A DNA stretch of 64,000 nt from Marinococcus luteus (GTDB lineage: Bacteria > Bacillota > Bacilli > Bacillales > Marinococcaceae). Position 1 is the stretch's first letter. Each line of letters opens with the position of its first letter. The DNA is taken from positions 1-64,000 of the forward strand of contig NZ_FNNC01000005.1 of assembly GCF_900106595.1 (NCBI RefSeq), written 5' to 3'. Of this stretch, positions 40,568 to 49,292 are shown in pieces. Under the pieces are notes generated by a model. That model did not search any database. It was not told the DNA's origin and saw nothing but the letters and a program-made list of their open reading frames with translations. The position numbers and the translations under genes were made by a program.

Positions 40568-42285
40568 GTCGCCGCCTCCTTCCCGTACTGTGATTGATAC
40601 AGCTGTCTGTAGAATGCAGACTCCTTATAAAGCTCTTCATGAGTACCGAACCCGATGACTTCCCCGTGCTCAAGAAGCAGCATTTTATCCGCCTTCAGCG
40701 CCGTTGAAAGCTTTTGAGTCACTAAAATGGAGGTGCACGGATACGCTTCAAGTGCCTCTAGAAATTCTGCCTCCGTTTCCGCATCCAGCGCACTTGTGCT
40801 GTCATCGAGGAGCAGCAGCCCCGGGTTTCGCAGCAGCGCCCGGGCAATCGTCACCCGCTGTTTCTGACCACCCGAGAGATTTACGCCATTCTGCCCGATC
40901 ATCGTTTGCTCCTGCTCGGGCAGGGCCCGGATCGTTTCCTCAAGCTGAGCCGTCTCCACCGCTTTGCTTATTTCCCCGTCTCCGGCTTCTTCCCGGCCCC
41001 ACTGAATATTTTCCCGAATTGTCCCTGAAAATAATTTTGCCTCCTGGGGCACATAGCCAACTTGGGTTCTTAAAGAAGCAATGTTAAGATTCCTCGTGTC
41101 CGAATTATCAATAAGAAGACGGCCGCTGACCGGCTCATACAAACGAAGTATTAACTGGAACAAAGAAGATTTACCAGCCCCGGTCGCCCCGAGAACCGCC
41201 ATCTGCTCGCCGCGTTTCACGTGAAACGTTACATCATTCAGGGCCGGGACCCGGCTGTCGCTATAAGCAAAAGTCACATTCTCAAACTGGACATCTATAC
41301 TTCCTTCTTTTTTCACCGCATCCTGCCCGGAATTTTCTTTTTCGGTACCTTCGAGCACCTCTTCAATCCGCGAGGCGGAGGTTCTCGCCCGTGCAAGCAG
41401 CGTAATCAGCATACCGACAACGCCAAGCGCGCCAGTCATTCTTGTAGCATAGTTAACTACCGCTACCACCTCACCTACCTGGGCCTCGTTGTTCTGCACG
41501 GCAGACCCTCCGATCCAAAGCATAAGCACAATCGCTGCGTTCATTAAAAACAACAGGATTGGCGAAGTAAGAGCCGTATAACGAAAAGCTTTAACAGCAC
41601 TTTCCTGGAGAGCTTCATTCTGTACAAAAAAGCGTTTAATTTCATGCTGCTCGCGGCCAAAAACCCGTACAAGCCTCAGCCCGCCAAGGTTTTCCTTCAT
41701 TACCCTGTTCACAGCATCGATACGCTTTTGCAAGCTGCCGAAATAAATCATCCCTTTTGTCATCAGCCATGCGAGGATTAACAGCAAAAAAGGAATAAAA
41801 ATCACCAGTATGAGAGCCATTCGGGCATTTACCACAAAAGCCATAACAGTCGCGCCAATCAGCAAAAGCGGGGAACGAAGCATAAACCGGAGCATCATCA
41901 CAATCATGTTTTGTACCTGGGTAATATCGTTGGTGAGCCTGGTAAGTAACGAGGACTGCGGGAAATTCTGCAGATTCTCAAGGCTTGACTCCTGGACACG
42001 CTTATACATTTCATTGCGCAGATCAAAGCCGGTGCTGTGTCCGACATGGTCAGCGAAAAAACAGTTCAGCACCCCAACGCCAAAGCTGAGCAGGGCAAGG
42101 CCCGCCATCGCAAGCCCAAGGCTGACGACCAGGCCGATATCATTGTTTGCCAGACCGTCATCGATCAGTCTCGCAAGAAGAAGCGGCTGAAATAATTCCA
42201 CCGATAATTCAATCAAAAGCAGAAAGAAAGACAACACCGCTGCTGCTTTATAAGGACGAACATAGCGTAAAATAGTTTTCATCAA
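40564..42285 (-). CDS. ABC exporter half, heterodimer subunit A (BmrC/YheI-like)
   Basis: Half transporter of 573 aa with six TM helices in its first 310 residues and a nucleotide-binding domain with Walker A GATGAGKSS, canonical signature NLSGGQKQR, and Walker B LLLLDDSTSALD, where the catalytic Glu is replaced by Asp. That makes the composite site with this Walker B degenerate, as in BmrC. It is encoded first and overlaps subunit B by 4 bp. Only 123 bp separate it from the upstream reductase, whose terminator lies between. No bmrB-like leader peptide is evident. Confidence 0.9.
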   Translation of the reverse strand: MMKTILRYVRPYKAAAVLSFFLLLIELSVELFQPLLLARLIDDGLANNDIGLVVSLGLAMAGLALLSFGVGVLNCFFADHVGHSTGFDLRNEMYKRVQESSLENLQNFPQSSLLTRLTNDITQVQNMIVMMLRFMLRSPLLLIGATVMAFVVNARMALILVIFIPFLLLILAWLMTKGMIYFGSLQKRIDAVNRVMKENLGGLRLVRVFGREQHEIKRFFVQNEALQESAVKAFRYTALTSPILLFLMNAAIVLMLWIGGSAVQNNEAQVGEVVAVVNYATRMTGALGVVGMLITLLARARTSASRIEEVLEGTEKENSGQDAVKKEGSIDVQFENVTFAYSDSRVPALNDVTFHVKRGEQMAVLGATGAGKSSLFQLILRLYEPVSGRLLIDNSDTRNLNIASLRTQVGYVPQEAKLFSGTIRENIQWGREEAGDGEISKAVETAQLEETIRALPEQEQTMIGQNGVNLSGGQKQRVTIARALLRNPGLLLLDDSTSALDAETEAEFLEALEAYPCTSILVTQKLSTALKADKMLLLEHGEVIGFGTHEELYKESAFYRQLYQSQYGKEAAT

Positions 42286-42370
42286 AAGACTCCTTGCACA
42301 TTTCTGCCCGCGTTAAGAATTATTTATATTTTAGCACATGCCTGCAGCTTATTTCTTCTCAATCCGGCAC

Positions 42371-42401
42371 AAAAACCGGCCTTCTCATACGAAAAGGCCG
42401 G
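42371..42401 (-). terminator. Aldo/keto reductase terminator
   Basis: Minus-strand hairpin CCGGCCTT ... AAGGCCGG followed by TTTTTG. It separates the reductase from the ABC pair. Confidence 0.85.
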
Positions 42402-42408
42402 CTGGCAG

Positions 42409-43290
42409 CTACACGATGTCGAGTGGTTGCTTTGTCTGCGGCTTCGGAAAAGCACGATCCAGCATTTCGACTTCTTCATTTGTCAGTGTCACACTCGCTG
42501 CCTCCGCATTTTCCCGCACATGTTCCGGATTGGACGTCTTCGGAATGCTTAACACCATCCCCGAGTGGATGGTCCAGGCGAGTGCAATCTGCAGTGGAGT
42601 CATGCTCCGGCGCTCAGCGATTCTCTGCAGGGTCCGGCTTTCTCCAAGCGTACGCCCTCCTCCCTGGTCAAGCGGACAGTATGCCATTACCGGCATCCGC
42701 TGGTCCTTCATCCACGGCATCAGGTCAAACTCAATCCCCCTTGAAGCCAGGTGATATAACACTTGATTGCAGACGGCGTTACCTCCATGCTCGAGCGAGA
42801 GCAGCTCTTTCATCTCCCGGGTATCCAGATTGGAAACGCCCCATCGCTTGATTTTTCCATCTGCTTTTAATTTTTCCATGCCCTTCACTGTTTCTTTGAG
42901 AGGGACACTTCCACTCCAGTGGAGTAAATACAAGTCCAGCTGTTCCACACCGAGACGGCTGAGCGACCCTTCGCATGCTTTTTCAAGTTTTTCGCCGCCT
43001 GCGTTATTTGGAAGAACCTTGGAAACGACAAAGGCTTCCTCTCTTCTTCCTTCCAGTGCCTCTCCGGCTAGTTCCTCTGCTTTGCCTCCGCCGTACATTT
43101 CGGCTGTATCAATCACCGTCATTCCATAATCAAGTCCTGTCCGCAATGCTTCTATTTCCTGCTCCCTCAGCCCAGCGTTGTCTCCCATATGCCATGTCCC
43201 CTGGCCAAGCGACGGAAGCTCCGTGCCGTCCCGAAGGGTTATCGTGCGAGCCTGGACATGCTCTTTGATGGATTTTGATATATCGCTCAT
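42409..43290 (-). CDS. Aldo/keto reductase
   Basis: NAD(P)H-dependent oxidoreductase of the AKR fold. The catalytic tetrad is visible: Asp and Tyr in VIDTAEMYGGG, Lys in FVVSKVLPN, His in YLLHWSG. The C-terminal cofactor motif SIPKTSNPEHVRENA is typical. The 293-aa length is normal for short bacterial AKRs of the YeaE-type group. Substrate is unknown; reduction of methylglyoxal or other aldehydes is common in the family. It is transcribed alone and ends in its own terminator. Confidence 0.92.
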   Translation of the reverse strand: MSDISKSIKEHVQARTITLRDGTELPSLGQGTWHMGDNAGLREQEIEALRTGLDYGMTVIDTAEMYGGGKAEELAGEALEGRREEAFVVSKVLPNNAGGEKLEKACEGSLSRLGVEQLDLYLLHWSGSVPLKETVKGMEKLKADGKIKRWGVSNLDTREMKELLSLEHGGNAVCNQVLYHLASRGIEFDLMPWMKDQRMPVMAYCPLDQGGGRTLGESRTLQRIAERRSMTPLQIALAWTIHSGMVLSIPKTSNPEHVRENAEAASVTLTNEEVEMLDRAFPKPQTKQPLDIV

Positions 43291-43365
43291 TGATGATCCC
43301 GTCCTTTCGCTTTGTTTTTATCTGTAATACCACCCATTTCGGCAAAAAACCGTTCAGGCCTTTCT

Positions 43366-43842
43366 TTACCTGGGCAGCCCTCTTTCCATCTTTATCGTTT
43401 TTAACGGCGTTGCCATAAACATTTCTGTGAAGCGCTCCGTTTCCCGGAACCCCTGCTTTTCGTAAAAAGCTTCAGCCCGGGTATTTCCCTCTTCCACATA
43501 CACTGTCACCGTCTTCTTTTCAGCAGAAATATATTCCATCCCGGCGTCGAACAGTTTTTGTCCCCAGCCGGCCCGCTGATACTCGGGCAGTACGTAAAGA
43601 GCTGCGAGCTCCGCTTCCTCCTGCTGCAGCACGTTAATATAGCCTATCAGAACGCTTTCGGTAACCGCGGCTAAAAATATGGACTCTCCGCGCTTAACAT
43701 CAAACATTTTTTTAGAGTACGCAGCGTCAATGAACGCCTCTCTTGTCCGGGCCGGTATTAAATTCTTATACGTATGCTCCCACGTGAGCTCAGCCACCCG
43801 GCGCACCGCTTCATAGTCTTCCTCTTGTACAAGCCTGATCAT
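43366..43842 (-). CDS. GNAT family N-acetyltransferase
   Basis: A 158-aa GNAT protein. The acetyl-CoA loop is in LYVLPEYQRAGWGQKLFD (the Q/RxxGxG/A pattern) after strand 4 (EAELAALYV), and EGNTRAEAFYEKQGFRE is motif B. The start is the ATG at 43842 (MIRLVQEEDYEAV), preceded by GAGGAGG; the open frame continues to 43869 without need. The substrate is unknown. It stands between the reductase and the yabA terminator and is not part of the conserved B. subtilis order. Confidence 0.9.
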   Translation of the reverse strand: MIRLVQEEDYEAVRRVAELTWEHTYKNLIPARTREAFIDAAYSKKMFDVKRGESIFLAAVTESVLIGYINVLQQEEAELAALYVLPEYQRAGWGQKLFDAGMEYISAEKKTVTVYVEEGNTRAEAFYEKQGFRETERFTEMFMATPLKTIKMERGLPR

Positions 43843-43892
43843 TGCACGCCCTCCTCGTTGAAAACGCATGAGTGTGTGTCCTCAAGATATAA

Positions 43893-43924
43893 ACGAAACC
43901 GCTTGTCTTTACAGACAGGCGGTT
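43893..43924 (-). terminator. yabA terminator
   Basis: Minus-strand hairpin AACCGCCTGTCT ... AGACAAGCGGTT followed by TCGTTT, closing the darA-holB-ricT-yabA unit. Confidence 0.7.
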
Positions 43925-43933
43925 CCAGATAGC

Positions 43934-44302
43934 TTATTTTTGATTTAAAAAGGAGAGGCAGAATAAACAGTCTCCATCCGTCCGCAGGCTGCCGTAATGC
44001 ATATTACAAATGTGGAAGCCTTCATGGTACAGGCGGGCAAGGTTATCATAGCCCTCCCCCATACTGCTTGTCTGAATTCGGCTCGGCCCCGGCTGAGAAT
44101 CCCCTCCGGCTAATTCCTTTTCCTGAATCTCCTCACCGCTGTCTTCCACCCGCTGACGCAGGTGCTGATTTTCAAGTACGAGTGCCTGGTTCTCTTCAAT
44201 CAGCATCGCCAGCTGTTCTTTGAGCTCTCCCAGTTCATCATGGAGCCTGCCGATCCGCTCTTCCATATGAATCACCTGGGAGAAGATTTCTTTTTTATCC
44301 AC
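43934..44302 (-). CDS. yabA: Replication initiation control protein YabA
   Basis: Binds DnaA and DnaN to restrain over-initiation of replication. The 122-aa protein has an N-terminal leucine-zipper coiled coil (about residues 5-60) and a C-terminal zinc-binding cluster ([20 protein letters not shown]). The start is a GTG at 44302 (read as [11 protein letters not shown]), 8 nt after AAGGTGG; the frame extends four codons further but matches the family only from here. It closes the holB-ricT-yabA run. Confidence 0.95.
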   Translation of the reverse strand: MDKKEIFSQVIHMEERIGRLHDELGELKEQLAMLIEENQALVLENQHLRQRVEDSGEEIQEKELAGGDSQPGPSRIQTSSMGEGYDNLARLYHEGFHICNMHYGSLRTDGDCLFCLSFLNQK

Positions 44303-44334
44303 TCGCACCCCCACCTTCTCCGTCCGTTTAACTG

Positions 44335-45156
44335 TTATCCTGCGATGAAGCCTTCATCAAGCAGCTCATCCAGCGAAAATTCCAATACTCTCTCTTCTTC
44401 TGCGTAGTTCACCTGTACGAGGCGTTCTAAAATGTTGATACCGGCTACCTTTCCTTTGCCTTCCGGGGTATCAATATGCTCTCCAACGTCCGGCATTTCA
44501 CGCTTGGCTGTTTCATAATGATCGTTTTCATATTTCAAACAGCACATAAGCCTGCCGCACAGACCGGAAATCTTTGCCGGATTTAAGGAAAGATTCTGAT
44601 CTTTTGCCATCTTAATGGAAACCGGCTCAAAATCTCCGAGAAACGTCGAACAGCAAAGCATTCTTCCGCACGGGCCGATTCCGCCGAGCATTTTAGCTTC
44701 GTCCCGGACACCAATCTGCCGGAGTTCAATTCTCGTACGAAACTGGGAAGCTAAATCCTTCACCAGCTGACGGAAATCCACCCGTCCTTCCGCCGTGAAA
44801 TAAAATAAAATCTTATTCCGGTCAAAGGTATATTCCACGTTCACCAGATTCATATCCAGCTGGTGCGTCGCAATTTTTTCGCAGCCGAGATCGTATGCTT
44901 CCTGCTCAAGCTGTTTATTTTCTTTCACAGCGGCATGATCATCCTCATCGGCAAGCCTCATAACTTTTTTAAGCGGCAGTACGACATCATCGCCGCTGAC
45001 CTGCTTATTTTCAAGCACTACTTTTCCGTACTCAATTCCTCTGGCCGTTTCTACTATGACCCAGCTTTCTACCTGCACGTCATGGCCGTTCGGGGAAAAG
45101 TAATAAATCTTTCCCGCCTTTTTAAACCGGACGCCTACTACATCATGCAATGTCAT
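44335..45156 (-). CDS. ricT: RicT (YaaT), PSP1 domain protein
   Basis: Component of the RicAFT complex that, in B. subtilis, carries Fe-S clusters and stimulates RNase Y-dependent mRNA maturation. The 273-aa protein contains the PSP1 domain and the Cys-rich motifs [19 protein letters not shown] and [14 protein letters not shown], which supply cluster ligands. It overlaps the holB stop by 4 bp. The other two partners (RicA, RicF) would be encoded elsewhere. Confidence 0.96.
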   Translation of the reverse strand: MTLHDVVGVRFKKAGKIYYFSPNGHDVQVESWVIVETARGIEYGKVVLENKQVSGDDVVLPLKKVMRLADEDDHAAVKENKQLEQEAYDLGCEKIATHQLDMNLVNVEYTFDRNKILFYFTAEGRVDFRQLVKDLASQFRTRIELRQIGVRDEAKMLGGIGPCGRMLCCSTFLGDFEPVSIKMAKDQNLSLNPAKISGLCGRLMCCLKYENDHYETAKREMPDVGEHIDTPEGKGKVAGINILERLVQVNYAEEERVLEFSLDELLDEGFIAG

Positions 45157-46142
45157 GATCCCTCCTGTAACTGGATCAGCAGCTGTTCCATCAGAAGCTG
45201 CGCATTCGCGTTAGCCCGGAGCCGGCGCTTTGCTTCTAAAATTGCCTGCAGTCGGGCAACGACCTCCATTTCTGAAAAACGAAGGGCTACTCGTTCCAAC
45301 GTCGCTTTTTGATCGAAGTATGTGATGTCATCCGAACCGTATATGATCGACAGGAGGTCGCGATACCAAAAAAGCAGCATATCTAAGCCGATGTCCAGTT
45401 CTTCTCTATCTGAAAAATGTACAAGCCATTTATCCTGCAGTGTCAATAATGCACTGTGAAGGCGTTGATGCACCTCTTCCGTTAATTGTATCACTAGATT
45501 TCGACCCTGTACAATCCACTCAGCCTGCGCCGCGTCGTTTTCACGCCCGGGGACATGGGCCAGTTTTGCAAGCAGGCCGGCCGCAATTTCCCCTGTACCT
45601 TCCCTTTCCTGAAATAAACGGCGGCGACGTTCCACGGATGGAGGAGAAAACGCAATCTTTTGGGCGCGGGACTGAATCGTGTCCAGCAGAAAATGAGCAT
45701 TTTCCGTTAATAAAATCGCGAGCGTCGGACTTTCCGGTTCTTCGAGGAACTTCAGCAGACTGTTGGCTGCACTGGCCGTCATACGGTCAGCGTCTTCGAT
45801 AATATAAATTTTTAAACGGGCTTCCATTCCTTTGTAGGTGAATTCTTTTTGAAGCATTTCCACCTGTGCTTTTTTAATCGAAGCACCTTCCGGCTGTAAA
45901 AACATGACTTCCGAATGGTTCCCGTGCGTAATTCTGCGGCATTCCCGGCATTCTCCGCACGGCACCGAACCGCTTTTTTCTACGCAAAAAAAGCGCTGTG
46001 CCATTAGAAGCGCTGTTTCACGCTTGCCGGCACCCGCTTTTCCTTCAAATATATAAGCATGGGCCACGCGGTCTTTGTTCATGCTTCTTTCCAACAGCGA
46101 CATTACTGTAGGCTGTTCTTCCTGCATGGCTTCCCAACTCAT
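45153..46142 (-). CDS. holB: DNA polymerase III subunit delta-prime
   Basis: Clamp-loader subunit. AAA+ fold with GKAGAGKRETALLMAQ, a Cys-rich zinc module (PCGECRECRR) and EDADRMTASAANSLLKFLEEPE, the SRC-like region. The start is the ATG at 46142 (MSWEAMQEEQ, 329 aa) with GGAGAG six nt before it; the longer frame to 46172 runs into darA. The gene yaaR found between darA and holB in B. subtilis is absent; only 16 bp separate darA from holB. Confidence 0.95.
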   Translation of the reverse strand: MSWEAMQEEQPTVMSLLERSMNKDRVAHAYIFEGKAGAGKRETALLMAQRFFCVEKSGSVPCGECRECRRITHGNHSEVMFLQPEGASIKKAQVEMLQKEFTYKGMEARLKIYIIEDADRMTASAANSLLKFLEEPESPTLAILLTENAHFLLDTIQSRAQKIAFSPPSVERRRRLFQEREGTGEIAAGLLAKLAHVPGRENDAAQAEWIVQGRNLVIQLTEEVHQRLHSALLTLQDKWLVHFSDREELDIGLDMLLFWYRDLLSIIYGSDDITYFDQKATLERVALRFSEMEVVARLQAILEAKRRLRANANAQLLMEQLLIQLQEGS

Positions 46143-46158
46143 GTTAATCTCTCCGTCT

Positions 46159-46500
<342 letters not shown>

Positions 46501-46536
46501 CTATTTCGTCCAGATCCACAATATTTATTACTTTTA

Positions 46537-46558
46537 TTTTACTGTATATACAGTAAAA
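46537..46558. promoter_or_regulatory. Perfect 22-bp palindrome, candidate operator of darA
   Basis: Arms TTTTACTGTAT and ATACAGTAAAA form a perfect palindrome. On the minus strand it lies between TTCACT and TAAAAT with the 17-bp spacing of a sigma-A promoter for darA, the classical place for a repressor site. The CTGT...ACAG core recalls E. coli LexA boxes but the spacing is wrong, and Bacillus LexA uses a different site. Confidence 0.6.
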
Positions 46559-46586
46559 AGTGAAGCACACCAACGAAACAGCCATT

Positions 46587-46607
46587 TGTTGAACATTCGA
46601 TTCAACA
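46587..46607. repeat. Inverted repeat between darA and the propeller gene
   Basis: TGTTGAA and TTCAACA, separated by 7 nt, upstream of both divergent genes. A second possible regulator site. Confidence 0.4.
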
Positions 46608-46753
46608 CTTAAGCCTAAGACCTTTTGATCAATATTTGGGAATAAACACACTGGAATTGAAGCCATCAGCAAAATATGGAATACTTCAAGTAACAGTTTC
46701 CTATTTATGGCATTGCCGAATCATCAGATTAACGAAGAAAGGAAGTTGGACTC

Positions 46754-48088
46754 ATGCGCTTTCCCCGCTGGCTGCTCCGGGCCGTTCTTATTACCGCCGT
46801 TTTATTAATAAGTTCTACAGCTATCGGCTATTCCAAGGAAGAAGACCCTTACCGGTCCTTCGACGGGATGGGAAGCAGCGTGTCTGTCGCTCCTTCTGAT
46901 GATACATTAGCGTTCACCTATATCACAGGCGGCGAGGAGAAAATATATACCTCAACTGCTGACGGCAAAAATCCTGAGCCGCTTACTGATCTGGACCAGC
47001 CGCAATTTTCTCCTTCTTTCCATCCGCACTCGCCGGAGGATATTCTATTTTTATCGGGACACAATGATTCGATTCGCTCTCTTTATACATCAGAGACGGA
47101 CAGCAGCCAGCATGAACGGTTAACTGGCAGTGAGCTTCACGTACGTGATGCTGCCTACTCGCCGGATGGCACGCTCATTTACTTTTTAGGCATGCCGGCG
47201 GACGCCTGGAAGTCCGCCGACCGGAGCACAGAGAAAGGGTTCAGCATCTACTCCATGCCTGCCGCCGGAGGAGCTTACAAAAAAATCACCAGTGAAAGCA
47301 AGTATTTAATGGGAAACATCTCTCCGGACGCTACAGGCAATATGCTTCTGTATACTTACACTGAAGGCCCCGATGATGAGATGCATGTAGGAATGAAAAC
47401 GCTGAATAACAAAGTATATGAGGAACATATCGAATTTGCGAACAACCTCCCCGGAGGGCTGTACAATCCGACAGCTTCGCCGTCAGAAAGCCGCTATGCC
47501 TATACAACGAACGTCGCTTCCAGCCAGGAGCCAAACTACCAGTACGATTTATTTTTATATGACCTTGAAGACATGCAGGCCAAAAGATTAACCAACCATG
47601 AAAACAACATTGATTCTCCTTCATTTTTTCATCAGTCAGATGATATTGCCTACATGCACCAGAAAAACTGGCCGGAGGAGCCCGCGGAGTATGAACTCCG
47701 TATTGTAAGCAGCGCATCCGGGGCCGATGAAGTGGTTTCGGTTAATATGAATCAATCCGGCGATTCGCTGCTTTCTGCAGGACTCGGAGCAGCTCAAAAA
47801 GCAGTCAACGTATATGTGATTGGTTTTTTCTACACTCTGTTTGGCAGTTGGTTTATTATTGCTGCGTATAAAAAATACCGTCCGTTTCTGGTCGGGGCAG
47901 CAAGCACTACTGTGGCACTGGGGCTATGGGGCTTTTGCCATTTCGGAGAGACCTCCTACCCGTGGCTCGCTGCCATCTGCTCCGGACTTGTAGTTCCGCT
48001 CTTTATCTGCACAGCGGTTTTATTTCTATTCGCTGGTATTCAATCGTACCGGCTGAATATACGCGAATATAAAGCTTCCTCCCAGTAA
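46754..48088 (+). CDS. TolB-like beta-propeller membrane protein
   Basis: A 444-aa protein with an N-terminal signal or anchor helix (about residues 7-27), an extracytoplasmic region of PD40/WD40-like repeats (about 35-345; units such as DDTLAFTYITGGEEKIYTSTADG and PDGTLIYFLGMPADAWKSA), and three TM helices at the C-terminus (about 358-378, 382-398, 405-432). This places the propeller outside the cell. I do not know a named homologue. It is transcribed against its neighbours and breaks the tmk-darA adjacency of B. subtilis. Confidence 0.8.
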   Translation: MRFPRWLLRAVLITAVLLISSTAIGYSKEEDPYRSFDGMGSSVSVAPSDDTLAFTYITGGEEKIYTSTADGKNPEPLTDLDQPQFSPSFHPHSPEDILFLSGHNDSIRSLYTSETDSSQHERLTGSELHVRDAAYSPDGTLIYFLGMPADAWKSADRSTEKGFSIYSMPAAGGAYKKITSESKYLMGNISPDATGNMLLYTYTEGPDDEMHVGMKTLNNKVYEEHIEFANNLPGGLYNPTASPSESRYAYTTNVASSQEPNYQYDLFLYDLEDMQAKRLTNHENNIDSPSFFHQSDDIAYMHQKNWPEEPAEYELRIVSSASGADEVVSVNMNQSGDSLLSAGLGAAQKAVNVYVIGFFYTLFGSWFIIAAYKKYRPFLVGAASTTVALGLWGFCHFGETSYPWLAAICSGLVVPLFICTAVLFLFAGIQSYRLNIREYKASSQ

Positions 48089-48126
48089 AAAAAGCAGCAG
48101 GGGACCGCTCCCCTGACTGCTTTTTC
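48086..48126. terminator. Bidirectional terminator between propeller gene and DUF948 gene
   Basis: Nested arms AGCAG-CAGGGGA and TCCCCTG-CTGCT flanked by seven A and five T, between convergent genes. Confidence 0.85.
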
Positions 48127-48551
48127 TATGCTTGTTTACGGTTTTTCCATTTAGCGTACAGATCGACCACCGTGTCCCCGATGTCACGTATCTGGGCCAC
48201 CTGTTCATTTTCTTTCGTACGCTTTTGATTTTCATGAAGCGTTTCTGTAGCTACTGCCCGCGTCGCTATATGATATTTCCCTACAGCTTCTTTGGAGCCC
48301 TTCAGCGTATTCGTAAGCTCCTGGATAGCCTCCATATCCCGGTTGACGGAATCGTTAATAACCTCCAGGCGCTGGGTCAATGTTTCCGACTCATTAATCA
48401 AGCCGTCCGTTTTCTTTTGAATCCGCTCCATTGTTTCATTGATGGTCTTCATCTGGGAAGATGCTGCTTTAACAGCCTGAACAACACCGATAACTAACCA
48501 GATAAGTGCCAAAACAATGATAGCGATACTCACATATAAAATAGCAATCAT
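48126..48551 (-). CDS. DUF948 membrane protein (YtxG-like)
   Basis: A 141-aa protein with one N-terminal TM helix (about residues 3-26) and a long helical, probably coiled-coil cytoplasmic region (about 30-95; MKTINETMERIQKKTDGLIN). This is the DUF948/YtxG layout; in B. subtilis ytxG is a stress gene beside ytxH. Function unknown. AAGGAG precedes the ATG. It follows tmk by 87 bp and is likely co-transcribed with yaaO-tmk. Confidence 0.8.
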   Translation of the reverse strand: MIAILYVSIAIIVLALIWLVIGVVQAVKAASSQMKTINETMERIQKKTDGLINESETLTQRLEVINDSVNRDMEAIQELTNTLKGSKEAVGKYHIATRAVATETLHENQKRTKENEQVAQIRDIGDTVVDLYAKWKNRKQA

Positions 48552-48638
48552 CTGTCCGGCTCCTTCCTTTATTGCGATATTTTCCTAATGCCTTTTCCCG
48601 TTTTTATTTTATTGTATGTACTGAATTTGTATTTTTCC

Positions 48639-49286
48639 TCAACTTTTTACATTCAAGTAGGCCTGTACCTTTTCCGTGCAGTCTTTAATTACTTCTTCAA
48701 GCGGCTTTTCGGCATCGATTTTTTTAATGCGGGCCGGATATTTCTCTGCGAGCGTCATATACGCTTCATGTACCCTCGTATGAAAACGGGCAGCTTCATT
48801 ATCCAGGCGGTTCCATTCCCTTTCTTCAGCCCGCTGAATTCTTGCTATCCCTTCTTCCGGATCTACATCAAGCAACAGCGTGAGATCAGGCATGCGTCCT
48901 TCGATCGCAAATTCATTTACAGCTGCCACTTCATCTATGCCAAGACCCCTGGCTGCGCCCTGGTAGGCGAGGCTGCTGTCCACAAAACGATCGCAGAGCA
49001 CAACAGCTCCTTCGGCAAGAGCCGGGAAAACCCGTTCCACCAAATGCTGGCGTCTTGCAGCAGCGTATAAAAGTGCTTCTGTGCGTGCGTCCATCTCTGA
49101 ATATTCCGGATCGAGCACCAGACTCCGGATTTTTTCAGCAATCGGAATGCCCCCGGGCTCCCGCGTTTTTAACACCTTGAATCCATCTTCCTGCAGCCAC
49201 TGTTCGAGAGCTGCAATAACCGTAGACTTTCCGGACCCTTCTCCCCCTTCTAACGTAATGAACTTCCCTTTACTCGTGTCCTGCAT
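48639..49286 (-). CDS. tmk: Thymidylate kinase
   Basis: Phosphorylates dTMP to dTDP. The 215-aa protein has the P-loop EGGEGSGKST (about residues 13-22), the DRF motif LCDRFVDSSLAYQG and a LID with EEREWNRLD. It begins 6 bp after the yaaO stop, the same pair order as B. subtilis and Staphylococcus. AAAGGATAGAGG lies upstream of the ATG. Confidence 0.97.
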   Translation of the reverse strand: MQDTSKGKFITLEGGEGSGKSTVIAALEQWLQEDGFKVLKTREPGGIPIAEKIRSLVLDPEYSEMDARTEALLYAAARRQHLVERVFPALAEGAVVLCDRFVDSSLAYQGAARGLGIDEVAAVNEFAIEGRMPDLTLLLDVDPEEGIARIQRAEEREWNRLDNEAARFHTRVHEAYMTLAEKYPARIKKIDAEKPLEEVIKDCTEKVQAYLNVKS

Positions 49287-49292
49287 ATGCCT

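Noticed and set aside
46537-46558. Palindrome read as a LexA box
   Set aside because: Its CTGT/ACAG halves are only 4 nt apart, against 8 in E. coli, and it does not fit the Bacillus LexA consensus that is found at 59905-59918.
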